Shown one piece after another: positions 18,601 through 28,900 of a stretch of 41,999 bases of DNA (position 1 is the stretch's first letter; each line of letters opens with the position of its first letter). This stretch comes from an uncultured Acidobacteriota bacterium (GTDB lineage Bacteria > Acidobacteriota > Blastocatellia > RBC074), in NCBI GenBank assembly GCA_902825875.1, contig CADECP010000051.1, positions 1 through 41,999 of the forward strand, given 5' to 3'. The notes under the pieces are model-generated. The model was given only the letters and a program-made list of their open reading frames with translations, was not told where the DNA came from and did no database searches. The position numbers were made by a program, and so were the translations under genes.

Positions 18601-19383
18601 TTACTTCATCTGGCCGGTTCCCCACTTGATCGAATTGACGATCATCGTCTTGTACCAATCAGTCGCCCACACGTCCGGGCGATGGCCGAAGGCGTTGTAC
18701 AGCACTTTGCCTTTGCCGTAATCGTGCCACCACACCAGCGGGAAGTCTTTGGCTTCGACGCCGGGTTTGGTCATGTCGGTTTTGGTTTGATCCAGGCTGA
18801 CCAGCACGTGAGTTTTATCGCGTCCGATGAAATCTTTGTGCTGGTAAATTTCTTCTTTCATTGACCAGCCGTCGGGCAAATGCCGCGACGCCGGATGCGA
18901 TTTGTCTTCGGTTTTCAGCGTGACGGTCGTGTCCTGCGTCCAGGGATGTTTGTTGAAATACCCGCCGATCATCTGCCCGTATTCCGGCCATTTGTAAAAC
19001 GTGTCCGTTCCGCTGTGAATCCCCATAAAGAACTTGCCTGATTTGATCCAATCCAGCAGCGCTTTTTTCTGCGCGTCGGAAAGCGGCAATTCGCCCGTCG
19101 TGTAAAACACGATGACGTCATAAGTTTTCAGATTCGCAGGCGTCAGGTGCTTTTCCGCCATCTGGGTAATCGTCACGTCAAAACCGTTTTTATCGCCAAG
19201 CTGCTCCATGATTTCTTCGGCTTGGTGTAGCACCTGATGGCGGAAGCCTTTGCACTGGGTGACGAACAGCACTTTGGCCTTTTTGCCTTGAGCCGTAGCG
19301 GTTTTGATTGGCAAAGCGGCGCAAAGACCGACGATGGCGATCAAAAAGAACAGAGACAAGATTTGTTTTCGTCTGATGAACAT
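18601..19383 (-). CDS. Exported ThuA-domain protein
   Basis: A 260-residue protein starting at the ATG at 19383, which has GGAG nine bases upstream; a longer frame to 19512 overlaps the neighbouring gene and lacks support. Residues 1-30 are a signal peptide. The mature part has the class-I-glutamine-amidotransferase-like ThuA fold: KVLFVTQCKGFRHQ near the start, YDVIVFYTTGELPLS, GKFFMGIHSGTDTF, and WWHDYGKGKVLYNAFGHRPDVW near the end. ThuA proteins are linked to trehalose or other disaccharide use, and their activity is poorly defined. It is 28 bases downstream of the isomerase/epimerase-like gene, a pairing often seen in sugar-use loci. Confidence 0.9.
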   Translation of the reverse strand: MFIRRKQILSLFFLIAIVGLCAALPIKTATAQGKKAKVLFVTQCKGFRHQVLHQAEEIMEQLGDKNGFDVTITQMAEKHLTPANLKTYDVIVFYTTGELPLSDAQKKALLDWIKSGKFFMGIHSGTDTFYKWPEYGQMIGGYFNKHPWTQDTTVTLKTEDKSHPASRHLPDGWSMKEEIYQHKDFIGRDKTHVLVSLDQTKTDMTKPGVEAKDFPLVWWHDYGKGKVLYNAFGHRPDVWATDWYKTMIVNSIKWGTGQMK

Positions 19384-19411
19384 GTGTTTCTCCGGGAAAG
19401 TGCGTTTGTGG

Positions 19412-20653
19412 TTATGACCGATACGCCTGGCGTCCGATGCCTTGCACCGGGATGCCCTGCGCGGCGAGCACTTCGTTTTGCAGCGCGAACATGCAAGCTG
19501 CCGCTTCGTCAATTTTGCGTGCGAAAGCGATAGAACCTTGCAGAATCGGTTTCAACAGTTCCTTGTCCTGAATGCGCGCTTTCGGATATTCGTGCTCGAC
19601 AATCAGGTAAGTGTTTTCCACATCAAGCTGCAACAGTTCACGCGCAGCCAATTGATGATCCAGCCAATCCACTGTGCGGTTTTGCAAGTACGCCAGCGGA
19701 TCGTGTTTGGCCGTTCCGGGCAATTCGTGTTCGCACAACACGACCTGTTTTGCCCAGGCGTTCAAATGGTCAACAACATTGGGCGAAGGTTTGCCGTTGA
19801 TCATATCGCCGCGTTCGACAGTCTGACCGCCGTATCCCCACGCCGAAACGCCTTTGGCGTCCGTCACCTGGCCTTTGACGTGGAAACCGCCGATCAAAAA
19901 GTTGTAGCTGGTGTCTTTCAAATACTGGAACAGCGAGCGCGTGTCCTGTCCCATCAAAATCGCGTGCGAAGGATCGTAATGGATGCGGAACTGGTCGCCT
20001 ACGCCGTGTTTTTCGCAGATGCGATGCAGCGCGATCCACGTCCCCGGCGTGTAGGCAATGTTGTTGTGCCAGTTGTCGCCCGGAACCCAGCCCGGCATTG
20101 GGCATTGTTCGATTCGATAGACCAAACCGCGTTCTTTGGCCGCTTTCAGCAGCGGAATGAACCATTCTTCAAAATCCAGCAGGTTCTGATCCATGTTGGT
20201 GGCTTGATTGCGTCCGACGAATCCGCAAACGGCGGAGACGTTCAATTCGACCGCCGCATCCATCGCGCGCAGCATGAAATCGTGTTTCTTTTTCCTCAGC
20301 GCCGGATCGTGATGAAGCATGTTGTCGAAATAACCGACTTCAGAAATGCCGACTTTGTTGGCTTCCAAACTGGCGCGGACGCGCTTGGCTCTGTCTTTTG
20401 AAAACGGCTGGCGCAAATCCAGATGATTGGCTGTCGGGTCAAGCATGGCTTCGGCTGGAATGTCTGATTCCGACGGATGCAGCGCCGAACCAAGCTGGAT
20501 GTAATTCACGCCGAGTTCAGCCGCAAACTGAACCCATTCTTCAATAGCCAAATCCGGGTCTGGATCGCGTTTTTCGCGCGGAGTCAGTTCTTGCAAAGCG
20601 GCGGTCAACACGCCGACTTTCATAAACTTCGGTTCAAATGCTTTGACGGACAT
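19412..20653 (-). CDS. Sugar phosphate isomerase/epimerase-like TIM barrel protein
   Basis: A 413-residue cytoplasmic protein of the xylose-isomerase-like/AP-endonuclease-2 TIM barrel superfamily. Motifs that fit the metal site are [31 protein letters not shown] (Glu), [13 protein letters not shown] (Asp, His), GGFHVKGQ (His) and LIVEHE (Glu) in order through the barrel. Such proteins isomerise or epimerise sugars or inositols; the substrate is not evident. An AAGGAG site seven bases before the ATG fixes the start. With the ThuA gene downstream it forms a two-gene transcript. A TTGACA box at 20822-20827 is a possible -35 element, but its -10 is poor. Confidence 0.88.
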   Translation of the reverse strand: MSVKAFEPKFMKVGVLTAALQELTPREKRDPDPDLAIEEWVQFAAELGVNYIQLGSALHPSESDIPAEAMLDPTANHLDLRQPFSKDRAKRVRASLEANKVGISEVGYFDNMLHHDPALRKKKHDFMLRAMDAAVELNVSAVCGFVGRNQATNMDQNLLDFEEWFIPLLKAAKERGLVYRIEQCPMPGWVPGDNWHNNIAYTPGTWIALHRICEKHGVGDQFRIHYDPSHAILMGQDTRSLFQYLKDTSYNFLIGGFHVKGQVTDAKGVSAWGYGGQTVERGDMINGKPSPNVVDHLNAWAKQVVLCEHELPGTAKHDPLAYLQNRTVDWLDHQLAARELLQLDVENTYLIVEHEYPKARIQDKELLKPILQGSIAFARKIDEAAACMFALQNEVLAAQGIPVQGIGRQAYRS

Positions 20654-20797
20654 TGTTACTCTCCTTGAATTCGAAGGTATTTGCAGGCAGCAAGCAGGCT
20701 CTGGCAGCCCAACAAATGCGACCGCTGAATTTGATTGTTACGATGAACGATGATTGCCGATGGCATTGCGGAAGTCGAAATTCGCCATCGAAGCGGG

Positions 20798-20827
20798 AGT
20801 CTGCCCGACGTGTTTGGGGGGTGTCAA
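20798..20827 (-). promoter_or_regulatory. Weak candidate promoter of the isomerase-ThuA pair
   Basis: On the minus strand TTGACA (20822-20827) is followed by 18 bases and CAGACT, which matches the -10 consensus at only three positions. The perfect -35 and the position upstream of the operon are the only support. Confidence 0.3.
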
Positions 20828-20922
20828 GCAATTGGTCTATCCAAGACGGAATCAAAGAGTTGATGCCGTAAAACCGGCTTAGCTGAATTTTCTTCCGATA
20901 CACGCATTTGCAATTTGATCTA

Positions 20923-20964
20923 AAAACAGACGGGCAGGCCGTTGCCAGCCTGCCCGTCTGTTTT
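20923..20964 (-). terminator. Terminator of the large secreted-protein gene
   Basis: A 14-bp perfect stem (ACAGACGGGCAGGC at 20926-20939 with 20948-20961), extended by A-T pairs, encloses an 8-nt loop and is followed on the minus strand by a run of five T residues. It lies 50 bases after the stop codon at 21014. Confidence 0.88.
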
Positions 20965-21013
20965 GGTTGTCTGTGAACAAAATTCTTTCGCAGCAATTTT
21001 GCTCACAGGGCGT

Positions 21014-24000
21014 TTAGTTCTGTTGACGAACGATAGGAAGCTCGCCCGGTCGTCCCTGGTTGCGAGTGATTGTCGCGGCATCCTGACTGCCCTGAGCGTA
21101 CAAGCGACCTTCCCGCACGCGCCAAACAGCCGCGTCCGCTTTGCCGTCGCCGTCGTAATCGCCAATCGCGGAAACATCCCCCAGCGAAGAAGCGCCCAGC
21201 GAAATTGACCGTTCCAAACCATCCGAACTGTGCAGGATGTACCAGACGCCTTCCGCCCCGCGCCAAACGGCAATGTCGGCTTTGCCGTCGCCATCGTAAT
21301 CCGCTGCGACCGGCGCATCACCGTTCAGCCCCCAAACCTTGTCCAGCACCGAACCGTCGGAACTGAGTTTGATGTACCAGTGACCGTTGGCCTGACGGAA
21401 GACCGCGACATCCGCTTTGCCGTCGCCGTCATAATCGGCCTGTGCGGGCACGTCGCGGAAAGGCGCAATCGCTGATCCGAAACGGATCGTCAGGGTTTGC
21501 CCGTCCGAACTGCGGTTGATGTACCAGGCTCCTTGCGCTCCACGCCAGACGGCAATGTCGGTTTTCCCGTCGCCATCGTAATCCGCCGCAACCGGAACAT
21601 CCGTGCTCATTCCCCACTGCTTGGCCACCATTGAACCGTCGGAGCTTTGTTTGATGTGCCAGTTTCCGTCCGCGCGTTTGAACACGGCCAGGTCGGTTTT
21701 GCCGTCGCCGTCGAAATCGCCGCTGACGATCACGTCAAAGTTCGGCTCGTAACCCGCTTCCCACTTGACGGTTTCGGTCTGTTCGTCGCTGCTGCGAACG
21801 ATCAGCCATTCGCTTGTTTCGGTTTGCCAGGAAATCAAATCCGATTTTCCATCGCCATCGAAGTCATTGGTTACCACCTTGCCAGGTTTATCGCCTGTTG
21901 CGTCTTCGTTATTGGCGCGCAAAGAAGTGTTATTGGTCACTGTAAGTTGGTAATCGCGCCAACCGGCGCACGTATTGCTGCCCCAATTTGAGTTCACCCT
22001 GACGCGGAAATTGAACGTACCCGTTTGAGTAGGCGTGCCGCTCAAGCTGCCCGAAGCGCTCAGCGTCAAACCTGTCGGCAGCGCGCCGCTGGCCAGGGAA
22101 TAAGTGTTGTTCGATCCCGCGGGAGTCGCGCTGAATTGCTGGTTGTAAGCAACGCCGACTCGCGGGACTGGCAAGCTCGCGGGAGCGACTGTTGAACTGG
22201 TACAAGTTACAAACAACGTGAAGCTGCGATTGGCCGTGCAACCGTTTTGATCGGTCGCCGTGACAGAGAAGTAGAAAAAGCCCGTTTTCACCGGCGTGCC
22301 GGAAAGGACGCCATTGGTGAACTGCATTCCCTGCGGCAACGAGCCGGACAGCGAAAGCGTGCGATTGCCGGTTCCGCCGATGGAATTGAAAGTGACGGCT
22401 TGATAACTATTCCCAGCCGTGGCGGAGGGAACGCTGACCGCGCCAACCACAACCGCACTCGGCTGTGTCAGCGTGGCCGTGCCGGTTTTGGTTGTCCCAT
22501 TGGCGTCTTTGACTACCAGGTTATAAGCGCCTGCCGCCAGTCCTGAAAAAAGATGGCTGGGCTGGAAGCTCTGGCCGCCATTGATCGAAAACTGCCGGGC
22601 GCCCACGCCGCCCGAAGCATTGAATATGATCGCGCCGTTGCTTGCGCCATTGCAGGTCGGATTGGTGGTTGATGTGGTAAACGCCAGGGCTGTCGGTTGC
22701 GCCAGCGTCACGAGCTTGGGCAGTTGAGCGGAGCAATTCGCGGAGTCTTTGACCGTGACGATGTAATTGCCTGCGGCCAGTCCGCTGAAAACGTTCGAGG
22801 TCTGAAAGGTTGTGCCGCCGTTGATGGAATATCTCATCGCGCCGTATCCGCCGCTGGCATTGACCGTAATCTGTCCGTTGGTTGCGCCGGTATAGGTCGG
22901 GTTGACGCTGGTGGTTGTGAAGTTGATTGCGCTACAACTGACACGAAGCGTGAACATTGCGGAAGTGACCTGACCGCAGGAATCCGTGAGCGAAGTCGCC
23001 ACATAGTAATCTCCCGTCGGCCCGGCATTCTGCACGCTGATGCGGGCGTCAGACGGCGAAACCTGGATCGTTCCGGCGAAAGCAGGCGCACCGGAATTCA
23101 CAGGCGCGACGTACACCGGGCCGACGCTTAAGGCCGGGCTGCCGTTAAAAAGAACTTGACCGAGCGCGCCGCCATCATCGCTGGGGCCGGCAGCGGGGTT
23201 GATGACCAGCGTGCCGCCTGCCGTCACATTCATCAACGACGGGTAACTGAGCACAGGCAGCGCATTAACATTGACCGTGACGTTGACCGTTGCAGTTGCG
23301 GTTTGAGCCATGCTGTCGCGGACTTCCAGTGTGAAGGGAGTGTTGCCGACCACCGCGCTGCACGTGGGTTGCACGCGAGCAAAAACCTTACCGTTCGCAT
23401 CCACACGCAGTTCGGACAATGTGATCCCCTTGGACGGGTTGGCGCTGCTAACGGCCACGGACAGAGAACCCGCCGCGTCTTCCAGGTCGCCGACCGTGGC
23501 GATTTGCGAAACGTTGGCGTTCGGAAAAGCCGTCAGGTACTGGCTCGGCACTGGCGGTTCCTGGCGGCGCGTCACGGACAGCGGGGAAATCGTCGGAGCC
23601 GCGTTATCAATCAACGCCGTTTTCTGCGCGTTGTTGGAATCCAGGTACTTCAGTTCCAGACTTTTGTACGGTTGTTCGTCGTTGCCTTCTCCGGGAGCGT
23701 GCCAGAATTCAGCGCCTCGGCGCGTGGCCGACCAGCGTTTGCCCGCCCAATCTTTGTACTCGATACCCAAGGTCAGCCGCTCCGCTTCGGTTCCCTTGCG
23801 ATCCACAAACCAGCCGCTGTTCAATCGCACGGCGTGGTCGTTGTTTTCCCAATCCTTGTATTGCAGTGTCGGGATTATGGAGTTGTTCGTCGTCACATGA
23901 AATTTCTGATCGGTCGGTTGGGCCGCCGGAGCGCTGCCACTGGCAGGGAATTCCGGGAAAGTGGCCTGCATCAATTCGCCGAAAACTTCGCGTCGCCCGA

Positions 24001-25096
24001 TGTCGGTCGTGATGAGTTGCGCCAGGTCGGGGGTTTCATTCATTGCCCGGTTTTTCGCATCTTGCAGCTTGCCGGGGACTTCTTCTGCTTCAAAGACTTC
24101 GATGCCTACAAGGACGCCGGTGACGATTGCGAAAAGGAACATAGCGACGGGAGCGGCGATTGTTGCAGCGCCAACCGCCGCCGGGAATGCGCCGACCGTG
24201 CCTGTAGTTGTGACTGCGGCGTAAGGGAAGACTGCCGCAACAATGGGGGCAGTGATGATCGTGGTCGAAGTGACGGTACCAACGGTGACAGAAGTAACCG
24301 TGACCAACGTCAGGCCAATCGCGGCGGCGATACCGCTGACGGCGGCAATACCCGCATAAGCAGCCAATGTGCCCACTTGTTTTGCCGTCTGCTGCATTGC
24401 CGCCTGTTGAGCCAGACTGCTCTGCAATTCGCTGTTTGCACGCGCGGCGCCATAAGCCTGAAACGCCTCGAACGGAGGTGGCAGGCGAATGAACGGGGCA
24501 GATTCGCACGTGCCGTTGTTATAGACGAAACCTGGCGGCGGCGTGTACGGGCAAGTCGTCGCCCACTTGTTGTATTCGCTGATTGCTTCGGTGGCGGATG
24601 CCACACGCCGCGCTTTGACCAGATTGGCCATTGCAGTCACATAACCCTGTTCGTTCTCCGTCCGTTGCGACGGGTTCTTCTGGATGGCAATCGAGAGTTT
24701 TTCAAACAGCGCGGCGCGAATCTTGTTTCGCTCCCAATTGACCAAACGGCTTCGGTCGCTGGACGGCAGATTGTGCAGACTGAGCAGACCGTTGATCGCT
24801 TCGTTTTCGAGATCGGCTTCCAGACCTGTTCTGTTGCTGTAGTTGCTGACAGCGCACTTCTGAAAAATCTGGTTGGCCGCGCCGGGCTGGTTGGGATCGC
24901 AAATGCGTTGAGTGATTTGCGCCTGGGCAGTCTGGGGTGTGCCGCCGAACATCGGCAGCGATGTCAGAAAAAGCGCAATGCTCAGCGCCAGTACTACCGC
25001 CTGACGCACTCGCAGCCAGGGGTGAGCGCGTCGCCAGTTGCGAGCCAGCACTGCGCCATAATGATTTTGGATGGAATTTGAATCTGTGGTTTTCAT
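21014..25096 (-). CDS. Large secreted multidomain protein: SprB-like, Ig-like and FG-GAP repeats
   Basis: A 1360-residue exported protein. An N-terminal signal sequence occupies about residues 28-60, unusually preceded by some 27 polar residues. A helical region (85-240) leads into 93 consecutive uncharged, Ala/Val/Thr/Gly-rich residues (240-332). A cysteine-poor middle region (340-720) follows. Two SprB-type repeats lie at about 722-798 and 804-878 (each with SGLAAG and SINGG). Two putative-Ig (He_PIG) domains are at 888-964 and 970-1054. Six FG-GAP/VCBS calcium-binding repeats fill 1075-1355, each with D(F/Y)DGDGK(S/T/A)D. The FG-GAP blade probably folds as a surface propeller that binds ligand or calcium. 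AAAGGAG precedes the ATG. A strong terminator follows. Function is unknown. Confidence 0.9.
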   Translation of the reverse strand: MKTTDSNSIQNHYGAVLARNWRRAHPWLRVRQAVVLALSIALFLTSLPMFGGTPQTAQAQITQRICDPNQPGAANQIFQKCAVSNYSNRTGLEADLENEAINGLLSLHNLPSSDRSRLVNWERNKIRAALFEKLSIAIQKNPSQRTENEQGYVTAMANLVKARRVASATEAISEYNKWATTCPYTPPPGFVYNNGTCESAPFIRLPPPFEAFQAYGAARANSELQSSLAQQAAMQQTAKQVGTLAAYAGIAAVSGIAAAIGLTLVTVTSVTVGTVTSTTIITAPIVAAVFPYAAVTTTGTVGAFPAAVGAATIAAPVAMFLFAIVTGVLVGIEVFEAEEVPGKLQDAKNRAMNETPDLAQLITTDIGRREVFGELMQATFPEFPASGSAPAAQPTDQKFHVTTNNSIIPTLQYKDWENNDHAVRLNSGWFVDRKGTEAERLTLGIEYKDWAGKRWSATRRGAEFWHAPGEGNDEQPYKSLELKYLDSNNAQKTALIDNAAPTISPLSVTRRQEPPVPSQYLTAFPNANVSQIATVGDLEDAAGSLSVAVSSANPSKGITLSELRVDANGKVFARVQPTCSAVVGNTPFTLEVRDSMAQTATATVNVTVNVNALPVLSYPSLMNVTAGGTLVINPAAGPSDDGGALGQVLFNGSPALSVGPVYVAPVNSGAPAFAGTIQVSPSDARISVQNAGPTGDYYVATSLTDSCGQVTSAMFTLRVSCSAINFTTTSVNPTYTGATNGQITVNASGGYGAMRYSINGGTTFQTSNVFSGLAAGNYIVTVKDSANCSAQLPKLVTLAQPTALAFTTSTTNPTCNGASNGAIIFNASGGVGARQFSINGGQSFQPSHLFSGLAAGAYNLVVKDANGTTKTGTATLTQPSAVVVGAVSVPSATAGNSYQAVTFNSIGGTGNRTLSLSGSLPQGMQFTNGVLSGTPVKTGFFYFSVTATDQNGCTANRSFTLFVTCTSSTVAPASLPVPRVGVAYNQQFSATPAGSNNTYSLASGALPTGLTLSASGSLSGTPTQTGTFNFRVRVNSNWGSNTCAGWRDYQLTVTNNTSLRANNEDATGDKPGKVVTNDFDGDGKSDLISWQTETSEWLIVRSSDEQTETVKWEAGYEPNFDVIVSGDFDGDGKTDLAVFKRADGNWHIKQSSDGSMVAKQWGMSTDVPVAADYDGDGKTDIAVWRGAQGAWYINRSSDGQTLTIRFGSAIAPFRDVPAQADYDGDGKADVAVFRQANGHWYIKLSSDGSVLDKVWGLNGDAPVAADYDGDGKADIAVWRGAEGVWYILHSSDGLERSISLGASSLGDVSAIGDYDGDGKADAAVWRVREGRLYAQGSQDAATITRNQGRPGELPIVRQQN

Positions 25097-25385
25097 ACTC
25101 TGTTCTCCTTTGGTTGACGATAAAACTTTTGCTATTCCGTCTGTTACCTGCTTTCGCAGTTGAAAAAATCTGCTCTCACTGAGGTAAACGGGATGGGTAA
25201 CGGAAACGGGTAATGCGGCTGAAAAAAAATTATTGGCCGGTGTTCCGCGGGATGAATTTATGCCAGAAGTGTTGCATTTACTTGCGGTTCGACGTGGTCA
25301 GGTTTTCGCCAAGCTGGTAAAATGCGGCTCGCCTTAAACTGTAAGTACCAAGATTGCTGATAGCTGATAACTACGAGAAACGCGC

Positions 25386-25970
25386 ATGACCGATTCTCCC
25401 CAGGAAGTCACACGCCTGCTCGCCGCAATGAATCAGGGCGATCCGGAGGCGCTCGACACGCTGCTGCCGATCATTTACGACGAACTGCGACGGCTGGCGC
25501 GCCATTACATGCGCGGTCAGCCTGACAATCACACGCTGCAAACCACCGCGCTCATCCACGAAGCCTATCTGAAACTGGCCGCCCAGCCCGATAAACAATG
25601 GCAAAACCGCACGCACTTTTTTGCAGTCGCCGCGCAGGCCATGCGGCACGTGCTGGTGGATTACGCGCGCTCGAAAGGCGCGATAAAACACGGCGGCCAG
25701 GTGCAAAAGGTCGAATTGGAAGAAGCCGCGTTCGTTTCGGCAGGACAGGCTTCCGAAGTGCTGGCGCTGGATGAGGCGCTGACGGCGCTTGCCGCCTTCG
25801 ATCCGCGCAAAAGCCAGGTGGTCGAATTACGTTATTTCGGCGGCCTGAGCATTGAAGAAACGGCGGAGGTTTTGCAGGTTTCGCCTGAAACCGTCAAACG
25901 CGATTGGCGGCTGGCCAAACTCTGGCTGGCGCGCGAACTCAAGCAGGAGGCAGCGGACGATGGAAGCTGA
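25386..25970 (+). CDS. ECF sigma factor of the X6 (acidobacterial) type
   Basis: A 194-residue sigma factor. Region 2 is seen at about 20-90 (EALDTLLPIIYDELRRLARHYM, then TALIHEAYLKL and the HFFAVAAQAMRHVLVDYAR stretch). Region 4 lies at about 130-185 (LRYFGGLSIEETAEVLQVSPETVKRDWRLAKLWL), with the helix-turn-helix that reads the -35 box. The HFFAVAA...MR.VLVD.AR signature is typical of the X6 subfamily common in Acidobacteriota and Planctomycetes, often found beside Ser/Thr kinase genes. There is no separate anti-sigma gene. The next gene overlaps its last 11 bases and encodes a kinase, so control by phosphorylation is plausible. No strong promoter was found upstream; TGGTCA/TAAAAT around 25295-25323 is weak. 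Confidence 0.92.
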   Translation: MTDSPQEVTRLLAAMNQGDPEALDTLLPIIYDELRRLARHYMRGQPDNHTLQTTALIHEAYLKLAAQPDKQWQNRTHFFAVAAQAMRHVLVDYARSKGAIKHGGQVQKVELEEAAFVSAGQASEVLALDEALTALAAFDPRKSQVVELRYFGGLSIEETAEVLQVSPETVKRDWRLAKLWLARELKQEAADDGS

Positions 25971-28900
25971 ACGCTGGGCCTTGATCGAACGAATTTGTCA
26001 GGAAGCGCTCGACCGCGCGCCAAACGAGCGCGCGAAATATCTGGATGAAGCCTGCGCTGGCGATGAGCAATTGCGGCAGGAAGTCGCGTCGTTACTCGCA
26101 TTCGAATCTAAGGCTAAGAGTTTCATTGAAGAGCCACCCGGCGATCTGGCGGCAGAACTGCTGGCCGGGAAACAATCCCAACCAGACACGTCGGAACTTA
26201 CGGATTTCAACGAGACAGCCTTCGCGCCAGCGCTGACCGGGGCAAAGCACGATCAACAACCCAAACCATTTTTCTTTTGGTTGATGTGCGCAATCAGTGT
26301 TGTCCTGCTGGGATATTTTGTGTTTGCCGGAATCATGATCTATCGGTACGGAGGTCTTAGCAACGACCACGGCTGGCAAGCCGCTCGCAAAAGCGGCAAT
26401 TGGTATGTGACCGAAGTAAATTCGCAAGGTGCAGCCGTCGGCAAGCTGCAAGCCGGCGATCAGCTTCTGGCCATCAATGACGATCCGCGATTTGCCAGAA
26501 TCGGACTGGCCGGGTTTCAAAAAGCGTATCCGCAAGGTGGCGCTTACACGGTGCGAATCGCGCGTGGTTCGATTGAACACCAATTTGATTTGCAGACCGT
26601 ATTCCGATCCGATTCCCAACAATTATTGCTTGGCATTTCCTATCTTCCTCTCGCTGCCGTCTTTTTCCTGGTTGGGGCGGTCATCGGCCTTTTCAAACCC
26701 GGCGAGCGAACTTCACAACTGGGCAGTCTTGCCTTGTTGATCATCAGCATCCTTTTCTTGCGCCGCTCTCTTTCGGACATCGCCCCATTTTTATCGGGAA
26801 GCGAGCGGCTGATCTGGTTGCCAGTGCTGTTGTTGCGTTGGTTCAGAGCCAGCGTCGCGTATCATTTCTGCTATCGTTTTCCGGCAGGCGTATCTTCAGG
26901 CCGGTTTTGGTCTTTCCTGATTTATCTGTTTTACGTCTGGACTGCGGTGCTGCTGGGTTTTGAAGTTTGGGCAGAATTCATGAGTTGGTCGGGTGGGCCA
27001 TCACTGATCGGTTTTCAGTACGATTATCTGCGGTTGATTTCCTTTTTTTCAACATTAGGGATCATTTTTTCCCTCGCGCAGCCTTTAGCCATCTGCGCCG
27101 TCACGGTTCGTAATTACCGGCTTCTGACGGAAGCGGACCATCGTCGCCGGGTGAAATGGATCATTTACTGCACTCTGGTTGCCACTCTGGCGACATCCGC
27201 TGCCATTCTTGGCACTGAGCTTTTTTCCGCTTCCCTGACTCCTCAAGCAAAAACGTTTGTGCTCTTTCTGGGAAATCAAGTGACGATTCTGAACCCGATT
27301 GCCATCGGTTATGCCATCCTCAAACATCGTGTCTTTGACATCAATGTCGTCGTCCGTCGCGGCCTGCAATACCTGCTTGCCCGCAATTCTTTACGTCTGC
27401 TGCTGGCGCTTCCCGCGCTGGGGTTGGTGTATTCGATCATCGCCAATCCTGACCGCACCATCCGCGAGATACTGTTTCAGAATCCCTTCGCGCTGGCCTT
27501 GATCGCCGCTGCCGCGCTCAGCCTGGCGTTCCAACAACGTTTCCGCATCTGGCTGGATCGCCGTTTTTTCCGCGAAGCTTACGACCAGGAACAACTGCTG
27601 CTCGGTTTGATCGAAGAGATAAAGGAACTCAACTCGATGCAGGAAGTGGCGCAGTTGGCAGGCCGAAAAGTAGAGGCGGCATTGCACCCGGAACGGCTTT
27701 ACATCTTTTACCGCGAAGAACATACACGCGACCTGCGGCTTGGTTACTCTTCGGTCGAGCTTGTCTGGAAATCGCGCATCGCGGAATCGTCCCGGCTGCT
27801 GAGTTTGATGGAAGGGCGGAAAATTGGGCAGGAATATGCCCCATTGGTCAGCGCCGGGTTGCCCGCCGATGAACAACACCAACTCGGCAAGTTGCGGGTT
27901 GAACTTGTGACGCCAATGAACGGATCAGATGATCGTCCGGTGGGGTTGCTGATGCTGGGTGAAAAGAAATCCGAACAGCCTTACACCGCCACTGATCGCA
28001 GGTTGCTGTTCGCCGTCGCACGACAAATGGCGTCCGTTTATGAAATCGGCTGGCTGAAAGGCCGCGTGGACAAAGGCGAACAGATCAAACGCGACGTGCT
28101 TTCGCGACTGGATCGGCAACGGGTCAATTTGCTCAAGGAATGCCCGGCTTGCGGCGCATGTTACGACGTGACAGAGCAGGCCTGCGCAAAAGATGGCGGC
28201 GAACTGACGATGACTTTGCCCGTCGAACGCCTGATTGACGGCAAATATCGGCTCGATCAATTGTTGGGACGCGGCGGGATGGGCGCGGTTTACGCGGCGA
28301 CGGACGAACGATTGCAGCGTCAGGTGGCGGTCAAAATCATCACAGGCCGTTTGTTCGGCGACAAAATGGCGCTCCGCCGTTTCGAGCGCGAGGCGCAGGC
28401 ATCCGCCCGACTAAATCATCCGAATGTGATCGCCGTTCACGATTACGGAACCATCGGCGCGGACGGCGCTTATCTGGTCATGGAATTGCTGCGCGGCATC
28501 ACCTTGCGCGCTGAGTTAAAGCAAGCGGGCACGCTTGCACCTACCATCGCCGTCGCTTATTTCGATCAGTTGCTGGAAGGGTTAAAAGCGGCGCATCAAG
28601 CAGGCATCATTCATCGAGACCTGAAGCCTGAAAATATCCTGCTCACTCCACAGAAACATGGCGGCGCGATGGTCAAGATTCTGGATTTCGGCTTGGCCAA
28701 GTTGCGACTGTTTGACGCAACCACCGCGGAAAGTATTACCGCGCCTGGAATGGTGATGGGAACGTTCGGTTATATGTCGCCGGAACAATTGACCGGCGGA
28801 GCGGTGGATGAGCGCAGTGACATTTTTGCAGTCGGCGTAATGGTGGTCGAAGCGATAACCGGCAACCGTCCGTTTCGTGGGAAAACCCATGCAGAGTTAT

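Larger units (their letters stand above)
20654..21013. other. Intergenic region with promoter candidate and terminator
   Basis: This 360-base gap lies between the isomerase gene start and the stop of the large secreted-protein gene. It holds the terminator at 20923-20964 and a weak promoter candidate at 20798-20827. No RNA gene or supported short ORF is seen. Confidence 0.6.

Noticed and set aside
21014..21900. Regularly spaced DNA repeats that look CRISPR-like
   Set aside because: The repeats are in frame and encode the DGDGK cores of the FG-GAP units; spacers are coding and there is no palindromic repeat or cas gene.
23156..25081. A 641-codon open frame on the plus strand opposite the large secreted-protein gene
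   Set aside because: It lacks a ribosome binding site, has no recognisable domain and a biased Arg/Cys/His composition. It is the antisense shadow of a clearly coding frame.
21014..25096. Type IX secretion substrate because of SprB-like repeats
   Set aside because: No C-terminal sorting domain is visible; the protein ends with FG-GAP repeats and a short polar tail.
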